A stretch of 64,000 bases of DNA from Gyrodactylus bullatarudis (lineage: Eukaryota; Platyhelminthes; Monogenea; Gyrodactylidea; Gyrodactylidae), in contig SSNU01000063.1 in NCBI GenBank assembly GCA_012064415.1, positions 9,800-73,799 of the forward strand, written 5' to 3'. The translations under genes and the position numbers were made by a program. This document shows, piece after piece, positions 25,369 through 36,643 of the stretch. Each line of letters opens with the position of its first letter. Position 1 is the first letter of the stretch. Under the pieces are notes generated by a model. That model searched no databases, was not told where the DNA came from, and saw nothing but the letters and a program-made list of their open reading frames with translations.

Positions 25369-26304
25369 ATGACGACAGAGAGTGCAAAGACATTTGAATT
25401 CCTAGAACTTGATTTATCATATTTCAAATCATTCTGTGGGATATGTAAAGTTGCAGAAGTAAGCTTCAATATTATATTAAGTAGATTTGCTTGTGCTTCA
25501 TTGTTTTACCTTTACTTGGAATTAATACCTCGTTGGATTTTACAACTGTCATTACAACAATTACTTTTGCCAATTCATGGACCATAATTATATTTCATTT
25601 GTTTGGATTTCACAAGTTGCTAAACGGAAAATTTCTTGTCTTCGTATGTTCTTTTATCAAGTCATTGTCTAGGAATTTACCGGATTGTCTCTATCTGGTT
25701 TTCTACAATTAGTCTCCTCCTTTCGTTTAGTATCTGTGTTAAGTGCTACCTTTACTGATCAGAGTGTTGTGAGGAGTTATTACGTTGCAGCCTGTGTGAG
25801 TTTCATCCTTAATAAGAATTATTTCATTGAACCAAGTTCATCCATTAAAATTATCTTTTCAATCTCTTCATAATATCATTAATTGCTTCATTCTAAATTT
25901 CGTAATCATTTTCAAAAAAATGATCTCTCTCAGTAATTGATTGTAAACTGAATTTTGTCCAATAACTATGTTGATTTTCTGTATTATTATATAGGAGGAC
26001 ACTATTTAGCAAAGTAATTAAACATATTTACTCTATGTCATCTGGTGAGGCAAGATTAGATTGGTATTCTCATCTCCTTTTTCTGAATTTTTCTTGATAA
26101 AAATATACCAATGTAATTAGTAATAATTTAAATTGAACGAAACGAACAATTACTCTTTATTCTCAACTTTATGTTAATCAATATCACTGCTAGATATATT
26201 ATTAATATTAAACAATTTTATTATTATTACAGAGTTTTCTTCAAGACATTTATGTACTTGTAGATTTTTCTCTTTTAGTTATGATTTTTGTGCGAATTAT
26301 CTGA
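25369..26304 (+). CDS. MARVEL-domain (CMTM/MAL-like) four-pass membrane protein with micro-introns
   Basis: Four exons, 25369-25458, 25485-25643, 25673-25795 and 26233-26304, encode 147 aa, all junctions in phase 0. Introns 1 and 2 are only 26 and 29 bp (GTAAGC...AAGTAG and GTATGT...GTCTAG); neither length is a multiple of three, so reading through either would break the frame. Intron 3 is 437 bp. The protein has a short N-terminus ending LSYFKSFCGICKVAE, the usual lead into MARVEL helix 1, and then four hydrophobic segments at about residues 24-43, 49-70, 79-112 and 118-145; helix 4 includes LQDIYVLVDFSLLVM. Length and topology fit CMTM/MAL proteins, which act in membrane apposition and vesicle trafficking. 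The subfamily is uncertain. Confidence 0.72.
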
Positions 26305-27400
26305 ATCATTTCTACAATCAGTGATCAAAAATGTATTTTTCGATTCTAAACTTATAAGGAAATCTCGTTTAGAAGAAAAACATCTTCCCTTTTTTCTGGG
26401 AGAAAAAGTTTAACCACATTTCTTGCCACATAAATCTCAAAAAATTGAAAATTTTCAGACAAAAATATCCCCACTGAAAATGTATCCCCTATATAAATTG
26501 TCTGATACAGGGTTGAGGTCTTGGAGGAGACATCATTTAAATGAATCTGTTAATAATTTGCACTAGACAACATATTTCAGGAAGGATTGTTCTTTTAAAC
26601 GTTCAAGTGTGTATTTGAACAAAGGTCGAGAGACTTTATATTTTTACTTTAAAGTGTCAAAGAGTATTGGAATTGATTTTTTTTTAAATAAGAATTTACT
26701 TGAACTACAGCTGTAGCAATCAACTTTTCTATTAACCTCAGTAGCCTTTGAAGACCAATAGTATCTGAACTATTCTAACGTCAAGCTTCATGCTTAATAG
26801 GTAAGCATACCATTTACTGGAGCAGCATAGTCAGAAATTAGAGAGGAGGAAGCTCTTGAATAAGACGAGGGGAGAATCATTGGTTTTCTGTGATCAATCT
26901 CTGGCCCAATCAGAGTTACAATAATCTGTCAATGTATCTAAAATTTCCTCACTAGGGGGATATTTATAAACAATTTATAAGTTGTATTTTTAACTTGTAC
27001 AGAAAACAAGTGGTAACACGATTAATATTTTAAAGGTTATACAACACCAACTAATCTTTTTCATTGTTTTGCCTTTCTTCCAAAATCATTCTGTCTTTAT
27101 TGAATAGAGATTATCTATTAGTGAAGATGTAAATGGACAAGATTTTCATATTTATTACCTAAATATCGTTCATTCCTTTCTAAGGTCATTGCTAAGGAGA
27201 TTTACTATTTATCCTATGCTAATGATTTCATGTTACTATACAAACAAGTTAACACATTTTTTCAATTGCATCCTATCTTATTTTCAATTATGTGTCTATC
27301 ATGGTAATTACAATTTCAAATAGGCATGATCCGAACGATGATTCCCTAATTGTTTAGGCTCATCTCATTTTTTTTACTCCAAAACTCAAACAATACTAAA
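26305..27400. other. gene-free stretch
   Basis: AT-rich sequence after the MARVEL gene. ATTGG/CCAAT words occur near 26878-26915, but no TATA-ATG-ORF combination follows. Nothing else is supportable. Confidence 0.35.
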
Positions 27401-27401
27401 G

Positions 27402-28145
27402 CTAGTTAATATGAAGATGGGAATTTATGCTTTTTACAAAATTATGAATTTTTTCACCAAGAAATCGAATTTGATCAAGATTTTTTGGAATCTAGATCGT
27501 AGGTTCCTCTTTCAGGATCTGAAGAAAAAAAATTTGAAAAAAATCAAATTTTAAGAAAGTTATGGCATATTTCAAATCTAGCGATGGCGCCGGATTCCTA
27601 TTTTTTTGAACTTTGAGTTAATAATTTTTGTTGATTTAAGAGTGAGAGATGGATCAAAAGTTGATTTTTAGGATCATGATTAGTCAAAGAAACCGATTAT
27701 GACTATGAAAATTTCAATGGACTCGCCAATTTCCAGGGATCTTGAATCATCAAAATTTCATCGATTTTCAAGTAGTGAAAATGTTCAAAAAATCAAAATT
27801 CCATTTTCACAAGAAGAGGGGCGGATTCTCAAAATCTGAATCAGTATATTTGATTTCTTTGACTAATCGTGATCCTAAAAATCAACTTTTGATCACTCTC
27901 TTACTTTTAAATCAACAAAAATTATTAACTCAAAGTTCAAAAAATAGGAATCCGGCGCCATCGCTAGATTTGAAATATGCCATAACTTTCTTAAAATTTG
28001 ATTTTTTTCAAATTTTTTTTCTTCAGATCCTGAAAGTGGAACCTACAATCTAGATTCCAAAAAATCTTGATCAAATTCGATTTCTTGGTGAAAAAATTCA
28101 TAATTTTGTAAAAAGCATAAATTCCCATCTTCATATTAATTAGGT
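27402..28145. mobile_element. FB-B foldback element, best-preserved copy
   Basis: It starts CTAGTTAATATGAAGATGGG and ends with the inverted copy (CCCATCTTCATATTAATTAG). Arms of roughly 290 bp (about 27408-27700 and 27850-28143) are near-identical inverted copies, including the GGCGCCGGATTCCTATTTTT word and its complement. The RNA would form a very long hairpin. ORFs at 27742-28224 are read through the arms and are not genes. Confidence 0.75.
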
Positions 28146-30390
28146 GTAGTAGCTCGTCTCTTCTAAATCTACACGTTAGTTTATCTGAATTAAATGTGAT
28201 GGTTCTAAATCCTTGCAGGATCATCTGAAATCATTCGGTATCAGATTGTTTCGTGTTCCTATCGAAGAAAAAGAAACCTAATTAATTTACTTTTTAGTAA
28301 CAAATTTTTAACACAGTATCTAAAAAGTTGTGGAGAATTTATATAGAGTCAGCAATTGCCTTTCTTCTCAAGGAATTTTTTTACTCTCAAAAGTAAGAAC
28401 TCTTATAGATAAACTTGAATGTATGTTTTAAAGGATTAAAAAAAATCATTTCCTAAATAAAAAATGAAATTAGTATCCTGCTCAGACCAGATTTTGAAAT
28501 TATCTTTCCGACTCTTGTATTAAAGTATTTTATATTTAAATAAAATTCATATTCTGTTCATTACCAAATGCCAAGTTAATCATTGAATTTTGCTAGTTTT
28601 TTGAAAAAGAGTGGTGCTTTACTGTCCCAACTAGAAATACTCAATAATTTATACAAATTTTTTTCCTTCGAATTATTCCTATTTTCCAATGAAAAATAAT
28701 AATAATCATATATAGACGTATGAATTTATTAAAAATTCGATTACTGAATTACGTTTTGATCACATGTTCATAATCTTTATCATGTTTTTAATCCCATTCA
28801 AGTGTTCATGGTATATTCTACTTCAATGGCACAACAAAGATGAGGGAATCGGTAATTGAACTCTTCCATGTTTTTTTTTCTTCAAAATACTACTATGAGA
28901 TATTTCCCTTGTCTGGAATTATCCTTTTGTAATGATTGGAAATTTTGAAGAATTTTCCTGTCTGATATCTACATCATTTCAACTGACTCTTTTCAAGGGA
29001 ATATTTCTTATTAAACTGAGAAACTAATAGTATCATTTCTACATAGAGTCTTATTAATTATAATTAATATTCTTTTCCCAAAATGATTTTGACCCTTAAT
29101 TATCTTCCTATGTGTTCCTTTAGTTTGGAATTTTAATCACCCCAGAGAACATTTCTGTGATTTTCAATAATCCTACACTCAAAAGATCTACCCCTCTGTC
29201 TTACGTACTTCTTACCACAAGAACAGTCAATAAAATACAGACCTCTTCCTTGCATCCAGTTAATATCTAACGCTTTCTTATTAATCTTATTTTTGAAAAC
29301 GATTCTTGAATTATTTTTTTATAGATTTTAGCTAATTTAATGGAGTAAAATCTAAAAATACTTTTCGATTTTGAAAATTCTAAGATAATTAACGGTGGAA
29401 AGAATAACTAATGAGGGTCTAGAAATAGGTAAAAATAAAATTATTGTAGATTTCAGATTCTGTCATTGATCAAAAAATTTCCTATTGAAAAACATTATGC
29501 TCTTATCATTAAATCCAGAATAAACCTTAGTTTTACTCAAATGAAAATTTACTAGTGTAACTATTCTCATAGAGCATCAAGTGTTTATAGAAAAAATTCA
29601 TTCGAAATCTCATACCTTGATTCATTACTATAGCCTTTTCATAAATCTCTTTTGGTAATTGAATATTTTCTTCAATCTCTTCTCAATTACAAATTTTTTA
29701 AATTGCAAAGTTTTATTCGAATGCGTCAAGTTTGAAATAAATCTACAAGATAACCCTGATGAAATTTAGCATCACAAATTTGGATCAATATGTATACTCA
29801 AATCGATTTTGAATGTTTTTCCGAATTAGAAATTCATCTTCCTTTCAATCACTTTACTAATTGGATAAAAGTCTTCTATGAAGATTCAGAAATCAGGTGT
29901 ACATTTACTAAGGAAGTTTATATTTCGCCGCATTAGTTCAAACCATATTTTTTTCATAAGATGGATAAGACATGGAATTGCACTGTTCATCACCCAGATC
30001 ATTTTACACTCTTAGTGTGTTTTTCCATTAGTAATTTCAAAAATGAAACTGAATTTTACATTGGAGAATGATCGGCCTCAAATGTCATTTTAAATTTTCA
30101 GAAAATGGTTGTTTTTATCTACTAGAGTTTATAAACCTATTGTAAAATATATTGTAGAGATAAAATTTTATCGATTTTTCAATGGATATGAGAATAGATG
30201 CCCAGATACCTGAGTAGTATAAAAGAAAAATTGTTTTGATATAATTTTTATCCTACAAAACTGTAATATATTTCTATATGTATTCCTATCCAATATCAAC
30301 TAGCTGAATCTTTTATTTTTATATTTATTGATCAGTAGTTTTGGAAAAAAAATTCTTGAATTTGAGTGGCTATAATACATTTTCTGAAGA
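28146..30390. other. gene-free stretch
   Basis: I see no gene, RNA gene or clear element here; AT-rich single-copy-looking sequence. Confidence 0.35.
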
Positions 30391-30399
30391 CTTTTTTAA

Positions 30400-30975
30400 A
30401 ACCAGTCACTGTTATAAAAAAGGGATTATTACAAAAAGTAAAAGTTTCTAGATGAAATTTTCAAAAAGTACAAGATAGATCATCAATAACTAGAAGGTCT
30501 ATTCGGTATATTTACAAAAAATAGTTGATTATTTGGAAATTTTTATTCAATAGAAGTATTTATAATACACTTTACACTTGATCGAAGTTTTTCGAACACA
30601 CTTTTCATTCATTAAAAGTATTATTTTTTAATCTTACAATTAATAGAAGTAACTAGACTAAACGTTGCAATCAATAGAATAGCTTTGGGAACATGCTGCA
30701 TTTGCTCTGGGTCTTCAAGGGTTCCCTTTATATTTTACTAATTTCAAATGACCTAGAATTCTCTTTCATGATGAATTCTCCGAAAAAGCTAGTAGAAATT
30801 ATAGAGCGTCTCAATCTTACTCAGTATATTATCAAGTAAGTTTATCTTTAAATTCTACAAAAACGATAATGGATTATTCCACCAAACTAAACATCTATCA
30901 TATCAGTGTGCAGAAGTAAGCGTGAATTGTGTAAAATTTGTATTGAATGAAAATTTCCTAATAATCTTATATTTT
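30400..30975. repeat. repeat R1, uninterrupted copy
   Basis: It matches the sequence flanking the Tc1 element at 53285-53420 and 54957-55420: ATAGATCATCAAT, TTCAATAGAAGTATTTATAA, AATAGAAGTAACTAGA, CCTAGAATTCTCTTTCA, GTATTGAATGAAAATTTCC. The TA at about 30557 is intact here, so this copy serves as the empty site for that Tc1 insertion. No coding capacity is visible. Confidence 0.7.
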
Positions 30976-31236
30976 TTGTAAATACACTGAATAGATGTTC
31001 TGGTTATTGATGATCTTTCTTCTATTTTTTGAAAATTTCATTTAGAAACTTCTTCTTTTTGGCTAATTGGAAACGTTCTAAATTGCGAGCTGATGGGATT
31101 TTTCCATCTTTTTGAAAATTGATTTGATTTGAGTAGTGATTTGCTATTCGAAACGTAAAACTAGTTTTATGATATATCAGATGTACCTGAATAGCATATC
31201 ATTAATTAAGGGATATAATAAATCATATTTTTAGAG

Positions 31237-32340
31237 TATCAGGTTGAGCGAAGAGTAATGGGACTGGATTCAATTAATACATATACTGATAAAATATAAA
31301 AATATGATATAAATGTTACAGTGAAAATGGGAAATGAATTAATTTTTTCCCATTTTCACTTGTTTTTCCATCAAATCATATATCAAGTGTATTATCTATT
31401 CCAGATATATGCGTGAATGGTTTATTCATGTCATACACTGTGGGGGATTTTATTTTATTTATCTCTTCGGTTGGTACTTAAGTTCTGAGTAATTTAGTTT
31501 ATTAAAATTTTGTTTCAGTTAATTTCTAGTTTCAAGAAACAAGTCCTATTGTATATTTAAAACTACTCTCTCTTTAGCCCCAATGATACACCAATAAGAA
31601 TAAATTTACATGAATGGTAAGGTAATAACTTGTTTACAAGCCAAAAATTGTATTTTAAAAAACTATCAAGCCTTGTTTGGGTTATCTTCAATAGCCAAAA
31701 CTAGCAAACAATGAATATCAAATTTTAAAATAACATTGACAAAATACTTAAACGTGTAGATAAGAATACCTAAGAGTCCTTGGACTAACCGAAGAGATAA
31801 ATAAAATAAAATACCCCTTGTACGTGTAATATTTAGTGTATGACACGAATGAACCATTCACGCATATATCTGGAATAGATAATACACTTGATATATGATT
31901 TCAGGGAAAAACCAGTGAAAATGGAAAAAATTTAATTCATTTCCCATTTTCACTAAGTTTTCACTGTAACATAAATATCATCAATGGAAGTAGTTTCCTG
32001 ATGTATTAAGGCATTTCTGCCAACGAATCGCCAGTTGTTTGATCCCGTCACAATAGAATTCTTCAGATTTTGAGAAAAAAAAGTCATCCAGTCCAATTCT
32101 GACCTCTTCTTTTGATCTGAAAATTTTACTTTTTAGAAAATGCTGTAGAGACTTAAAAATATGATAATCCGATGGAGCAACAACAAGACTGTAAGGTGGA
32201 TGATCAATCAAATCGAAATTCTCTTCTCTAAAAAATTTTTTCACATCTTTTCCGAGATGAAGTCTTGTATTGTCCTGCAGAAATGTGACTCGATCTCCAA
32301 AAACTGAATTAGGCTTTTTGAACGTTTCTGTTTGGACCGT
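31237..32340 (-). mobile_element. mariner element, 5'-truncated, with a nested insertion
   Basis: On the minus strand, 32340-31981 is open and encodes the C-terminal part of a mariner transposase: SVFGDRVTFLQDNTRLHLGK (second catalytic Asp in QDN), DHPPYSLVVAPSDYHIF (the PPYSPDLAPSDYHLF region holding the third Asp) and RWQKC to a natural-looking stop at 31981. The canonical SPDLAPSD core is changed to SLVVAPSD. A mariner-like terminal repeat (TATCAGGTTGAGCGAAGAGT) begins near 31237. The N-terminal half and the other end are missing beyond 32340. A 656-bp foldback element sits 10 bp downstream of the stop codon. Confidence 0.75.
31315..31970. mobile_element. 656-bp foldback element inserted in the mariner 3' UTR
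   Basis: The termini are GTTACAGTGAAAA and TTTTCACTGTAAC. Inverted arms of about 160 bp (31315-31475 and 31785-31970) agree at most positions, for example TATCAAGTGTATTATCTATT and its complement, apart from an 11-bp deletion near the left tip. ATAAAT immediately flanks both ends (31309-31314 and 31971-31976), a probable 6-bp target duplication. No transposase is inside. Confidence 0.78.
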
Positions 32341-32409
32341 TCCAAGACAAAATATTTATAATATTTCATGATATATTCTCATTTATTTACCTATGCATAT
32401 CACTTTATG

Positions 32410-33220
32410 ATATATAGTGGTCGAATTAATATTTGAAACAATTTCAACATTGTCAATTTTAGGACAATTTTACATGATTAAATTTTCAAACCAACACCTT
32501 TTGATACACCATGAAATTTTCTATCGAATGATATCTGGATATTTTTTCTACAATTTCAACTTTCCTTGCATTAATAAAAATACTAGATTGTTAAATTTTT
32601 AACACTAAGACCTCACTTTAAGAAATTTCATCTCAGAAGTCGCCCGAAAAGGTGAAAAATTTAGATCTAATTCTGAGAATAATCCCATTTTCAAACCCTA
32701 TCAATACAATAAAACGACTCGCAATAAATAGAAAACGATTCTAATGGGAATTCCAGGTAATAATGATTCTATTGATTCCTTGTGAGAAATTTGATTTTTT
32801 ATAGAATTTGTCATCTTCCAATAAGTAGATTAAAACTAGACTTTAATGATCTTGGTTATTCCATCAAAGTTTAGATATCTCTTTGAGACTTTCTGGGATC
32901 TTTTAAGATTTGTTTAGCGTAAATTAAAAATAAAGTATCTGATCTTGTTTAGATCTGATTTATAACTGAGATTATCCGACTGTAAATAATCGCCCTATAC
33001 AGAGGGTTATTGGCAAAAAATGATCAAATTCATACTACAGCTTATTCTGATAGAAATTCTATCAATCCTTTTATAAATAACAAAATAAATTAAATTTCTG
33101 TTAGACTAAAAAAGATAGCTGAATCATCATCATGTTGAAGAACTCAAACTCTTCACATAAAATGAACAAGTAGTAGTAGTTGTTCATGTATGCAAAAAGA
33201 TGGTTGAGCATACTGTGATC
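32410..33220. other. gene-free stretch
   Basis: No supportable gene. The ORF at 32417-32602 is low-complexity. The last bases lead into the candidate promoter at 33228. Confidence 0.35.
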
Positions 33221-33227
33221 CTATTGA

Positions 33228-33237
33228 GTATAAATAC
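33228..33237 (+). promoter_or_regulatory. TATA box of the candidate 79-aa gene
   Basis: AGTATAAATA lies 35-44 bases upstream of the ATG at 33272, in sequence slightly richer in G+C (ACACACGCGTGTAC) than its surroundings. Confidence 0.4.
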
Positions 33238-33271
33238 ACACGCGTGTACATTTAAATTTAATCACATAAAG

Positions 33272-33609
33272 ATGAGTTCTAGCGACACAAAACTTCACCG
33301 AATGATTACCAGTTCTTATTATCGAGATTCTCTCTTGTATGCATTGATTTGAGGTCAAAATGAAAATTCTTTTTTTCCGTTCAAGGGTCAATGAAATTCT
33401 CTCAAAAACGTTATTCCAAAGCCTAATTCTATAGAGCCCTTTTTATACTTATTGATATTTATCAATGGGGATTTTTACAATCTGCGGATGAACTTTTCAA
33501 TCATGTATTACAGGAATCCTTTAATCCTAACTGGGATGAATTAATTGCTTGTTTTTTTACACCCAAGATATTTTCGAGGGGACCAAATTTGACGCCTTCC
33601 TTCAAGTAA
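33272..33609 (+). CDS. candidate two-exon small protein (79 aa), unknown
   Basis: Exon 1 (33272-33336) ends before GTATGC in phase 2. Exon 2 (33435-33609) follows an ATTCTATAG acceptor, giving a 98-bp intron and an intact frame of 79 codons. Segments include MSSSDTKLHRMITSSYYRDS, a hydrophobic LLALFILIDIYQWGFL (about residues 21-36) and DELFNHVL...PNWDELIACFF. A TATA box stands at the right distance upstream. Another acceptor (CCGTTCAAG, 33385) would give a shorter product of about 37 aa. No family is recognised; the long exon-2 frame with ordinary amino-acid composition in very AT-rich DNA is the main support. Confidence 0.42.
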
Positions 33610-36560
33610 TAACAAGAATATTTTGAAATAATTCAGGGGTAGAGAGGAGAGGGGGTTATTTTACACATCCATTACCGAGGTACACCAGTGATACAAAAAC
33701 TTGCCTAAAACTCCTGAATCCGAGATTTCGTGTGGTTATTTTAGGTTCAAGAAAGACGGTGCTCTTGATCTTGAATTTTAGCATTTATTCATTTAAATTG
33801 AATTCAAAAATACTGCTTGATAGTCGTTGAAATTAGCTTTATACCATTTAGTTACATAAATAAGTTTCAAATATTTATTCAAGCAGGATAAGCCTGAGAA
33901 AATATTCTTTCAAACTTACAAGTGGATATTGATCTTTTCGATATCACGTGTGTCATTCCTGAAAAAAATTTGTATAGGATCGAAATAGAGTGTTAAAAAC
34001 TTTACAAGCTAACACCTTTTACTGTTGACTATCAAAATAAGAACTGTATTATTAATGTAAAAAAATAACTTTATATTTCCTAAGTAAGTCTGAACAAGGC
34101 AAGAAATTTATGATCCATTGAAAAACCCACATGTTCTTATTCATCCGGACCAATCTTTTATCGAATTCAAAAGAATTTTTAAACTGAAACTATTCATAAG
34201 TTTTATATTCCTCCTCATTCAGTTCTTCTGCGATAAGATAAGTTCCAAATTCTCAGTGGTAGGTTTCTTTTCTTGACTTGAAGTGGAAAACCGGACATGG
34301 CTATTAAAATTTATCTCTAGCTTCAGCTGTACTTTGAATACTTTCTTTCTTATAGTCGTCCCCATGAATTAAAACCTTACACTGAAAATAAGACTGATTA
34401 AACTATTTTGACACTATTTCAATAATAATAGACTGCCGAAAGATGAAAGAGATCCATTCTATATTTCGATGTATTGTAGAGATTTCATAAGGTCAATTTG
34501 CCCTCTTCTTTATGAAAAATGCAAGAATGATGATCCAAGTTACAGTATTTTAACATGATAATGCCTTGAATCCTCTTGTATTTTTATGATAACACAAAAA
34601 TATATTTGATTACAGTAAGATCAATGATCTTGGATCATCAATGCTTCACTCGCTTACTCTTACCAACAACTAAATCTACATATTGTTGGAAAAAAAATGA
34701 TTTCAGGATATGTACTTGAATGGCTAACTTTACATGTATAACCTTGTTTAGCATTATCGAATAGGTAACCTTACATTTCAACTACAGAACTCAATACAAA
34801 GAATAACTGGTATTCTTATCTCGGTTCATAAAGTATCCTGAAATGTAATTAATTTTCCTATTTAAAATGCTTCTTATGGTATATAAACTTTAAGCGAATT
34901 GGCCATAAAGATTTAAGAATCTTGAATTAACAATTCTCTCTTATCTATTTCTGATCTTATGCTGTATAAACCCAATGATCTATCTTCTCTCCATAGTCCG
35001 ATAATTCACTATTTTAGGTATCTTGTATTTGAAATCTGAACGATTATGTTTTTCCCTTTAAAAAATTATGAGAATTTAATCTGAGTAATTTTGTCAGCGA
35101 GCAAAACCATTGGAAATTATCAAAATTATTATTGATTTAAATAGTTTACTGCGGAAGGAACCAATAATAAATACTTGTAGAATTGTTAAACCTTGATATG
35201 AGGTGTAGATGATAAATAAAGACCACCTCCCTTATTTACAGGGAGAAGCGAACACTATTCATTTTAGGGTAGTTGAAATATTCAGTACTTTTTTAATATG
35301 AATATACATTTTAGTACATTTGTTATTAGCATCATTAAAAAGACGGTAGTGGATTCATAAAAACTTAATGAATAAACATGGAATTCAAAAATATAATTGA
35401 TAGCCTGAAGAAAGCTTTAATGTGTTTAGAGCCAGTCTAATTAATTTCCTACAGAGCCACATGAGTTAATACTCGCTTCTGATTGGTCTATATTCACATC
35501 TTACTCTCATTGGTTGTTTTGTGGCCTATCTTTCTTAACCATTCAGTGCTTGTTTTTGCTTGCTAAATAATTTTTTATTTTTAGATTTTTTCCTTCTTTC
35601 TGACGTTTGTCTACTGCCTGGATAGCCTTCTACATTTGAGGATAAAAATTGAGAATAAAGTAACCTCAGTCATTCTACTTCAATGCCATAAACAAATAAA
35701 ACTAACAGAGGCTTTCGATGCAATGAACAGGAATCAACCATCACCATCAAATAAGAGTGACACAAAACTATCGGTAGACCCAGAAATTCAAAATAACCAT
35801 AGCAGCTATATCGATAAGACGGAATCAAATTAAAAAGGTACTCGTCTCAACTCTCGATCAGAGGAGCAAATATCAATCCAAATAACAAAAGTTTTTTTAA
35901 ACATCACAAAAGTAGAAAAGATGCAGAGACAACAGGGAAATAACTAAATTTTTTATTCTTTGCCTATCTATGAGAAATTATCATAATTTTTACAGTTGAT
36001 ATTATTTCGTTAAAAATGATTTGTTTTTTGGTTGTTTTTTGGAAGAAATTATCAGTTTACAAAACCCATAACCAGTTGCCATACTTTTTTTCTTTCGGAA
36101 TAAATTATTTTAATTGTACAGAAAAAACGATCATTTTTATTTTTGAAAATTCAAGAGCTTATGAATATACGGATGGAAAATGTACAATGGGATAAGTCTC
36201 ACAAAGACTAACTAGAAAATCAATCGAAATCTATTGAATTTATGATATGGCCTATAAGAAATGTTCTAGGGATCTGAAATATAGCAATCAAATAGAGCTA
36301 GATCGGGGAATGAGGGAGACGAACTACCCAAATAGTTTTCTAAATAATTTTGGGTTTTTGACTGGAATTGTGATGGAGGAATTTCATTTTGCAAAATTTC
36401 ATAAGGAAATAATCCTTTCATAGTCCAACATGCTATCGGAGAGACTTTTTTTTATTACCTGTGTAACTTTTTTGTAATATCTTTAATTATTCTAAATACT
36501 AATAAGTAATTTCTCAACTTTTGAAAAAGTATTAATCAGTTAAGTTATGTTTATTTGGTG
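33610..36560. other. gene-free stretch
   Basis: I can support no gene. ATTGG boxes occur at 35483 and 35510, upstream of an open frame from ATG 35722 that carries an early in-frame TAA at 35831; the frame stays open past it to about 35945. It could be a relic or an unresolved exon. Confidence 0.35.
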
Positions 36561-36563
36561 ATT

Positions 36564-36636
36564 GCCCTCATAGCTCAGTGGTTAGAGCGCTTGTCTAGTA
36601 AACAAGAGGTCGTGAGTTCGATTCTCTCTGAGGGCA
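36564..36636 (+). tRNA. tRNA-Thr (AGT anticodon)
   Basis: The acceptor strands GCCCTCA and TGAGGGC pair perfectly, with discriminator A. The anticodon stem CTTGT/ACAAG encloses loop CTAGTAA, giving AGT (Thr). Box A (TAGCTCAGTGG) and box B (AGTTCGATTC) are present. No CCA is encoded and there is no intron. One U-U mismatch in the T stem. A T run at 36639-36643 ends the pol III transcript. Confidence 0.95.
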
Positions 36637-36643
36637 TATTTTT

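Noticed and set aside
27742..28224. 103-aa and 77-aa ORFs
   Set aside because: They read through the arms of the FB-B foldback element, and similar ORFs appear in every arm copy.
35636..35833. 65-aa ORF near CCAAT boxes
   Set aside because: It depends on a TTG start. From the internal ATG it gives about 36 codons before a stop and no intron removes that stop.
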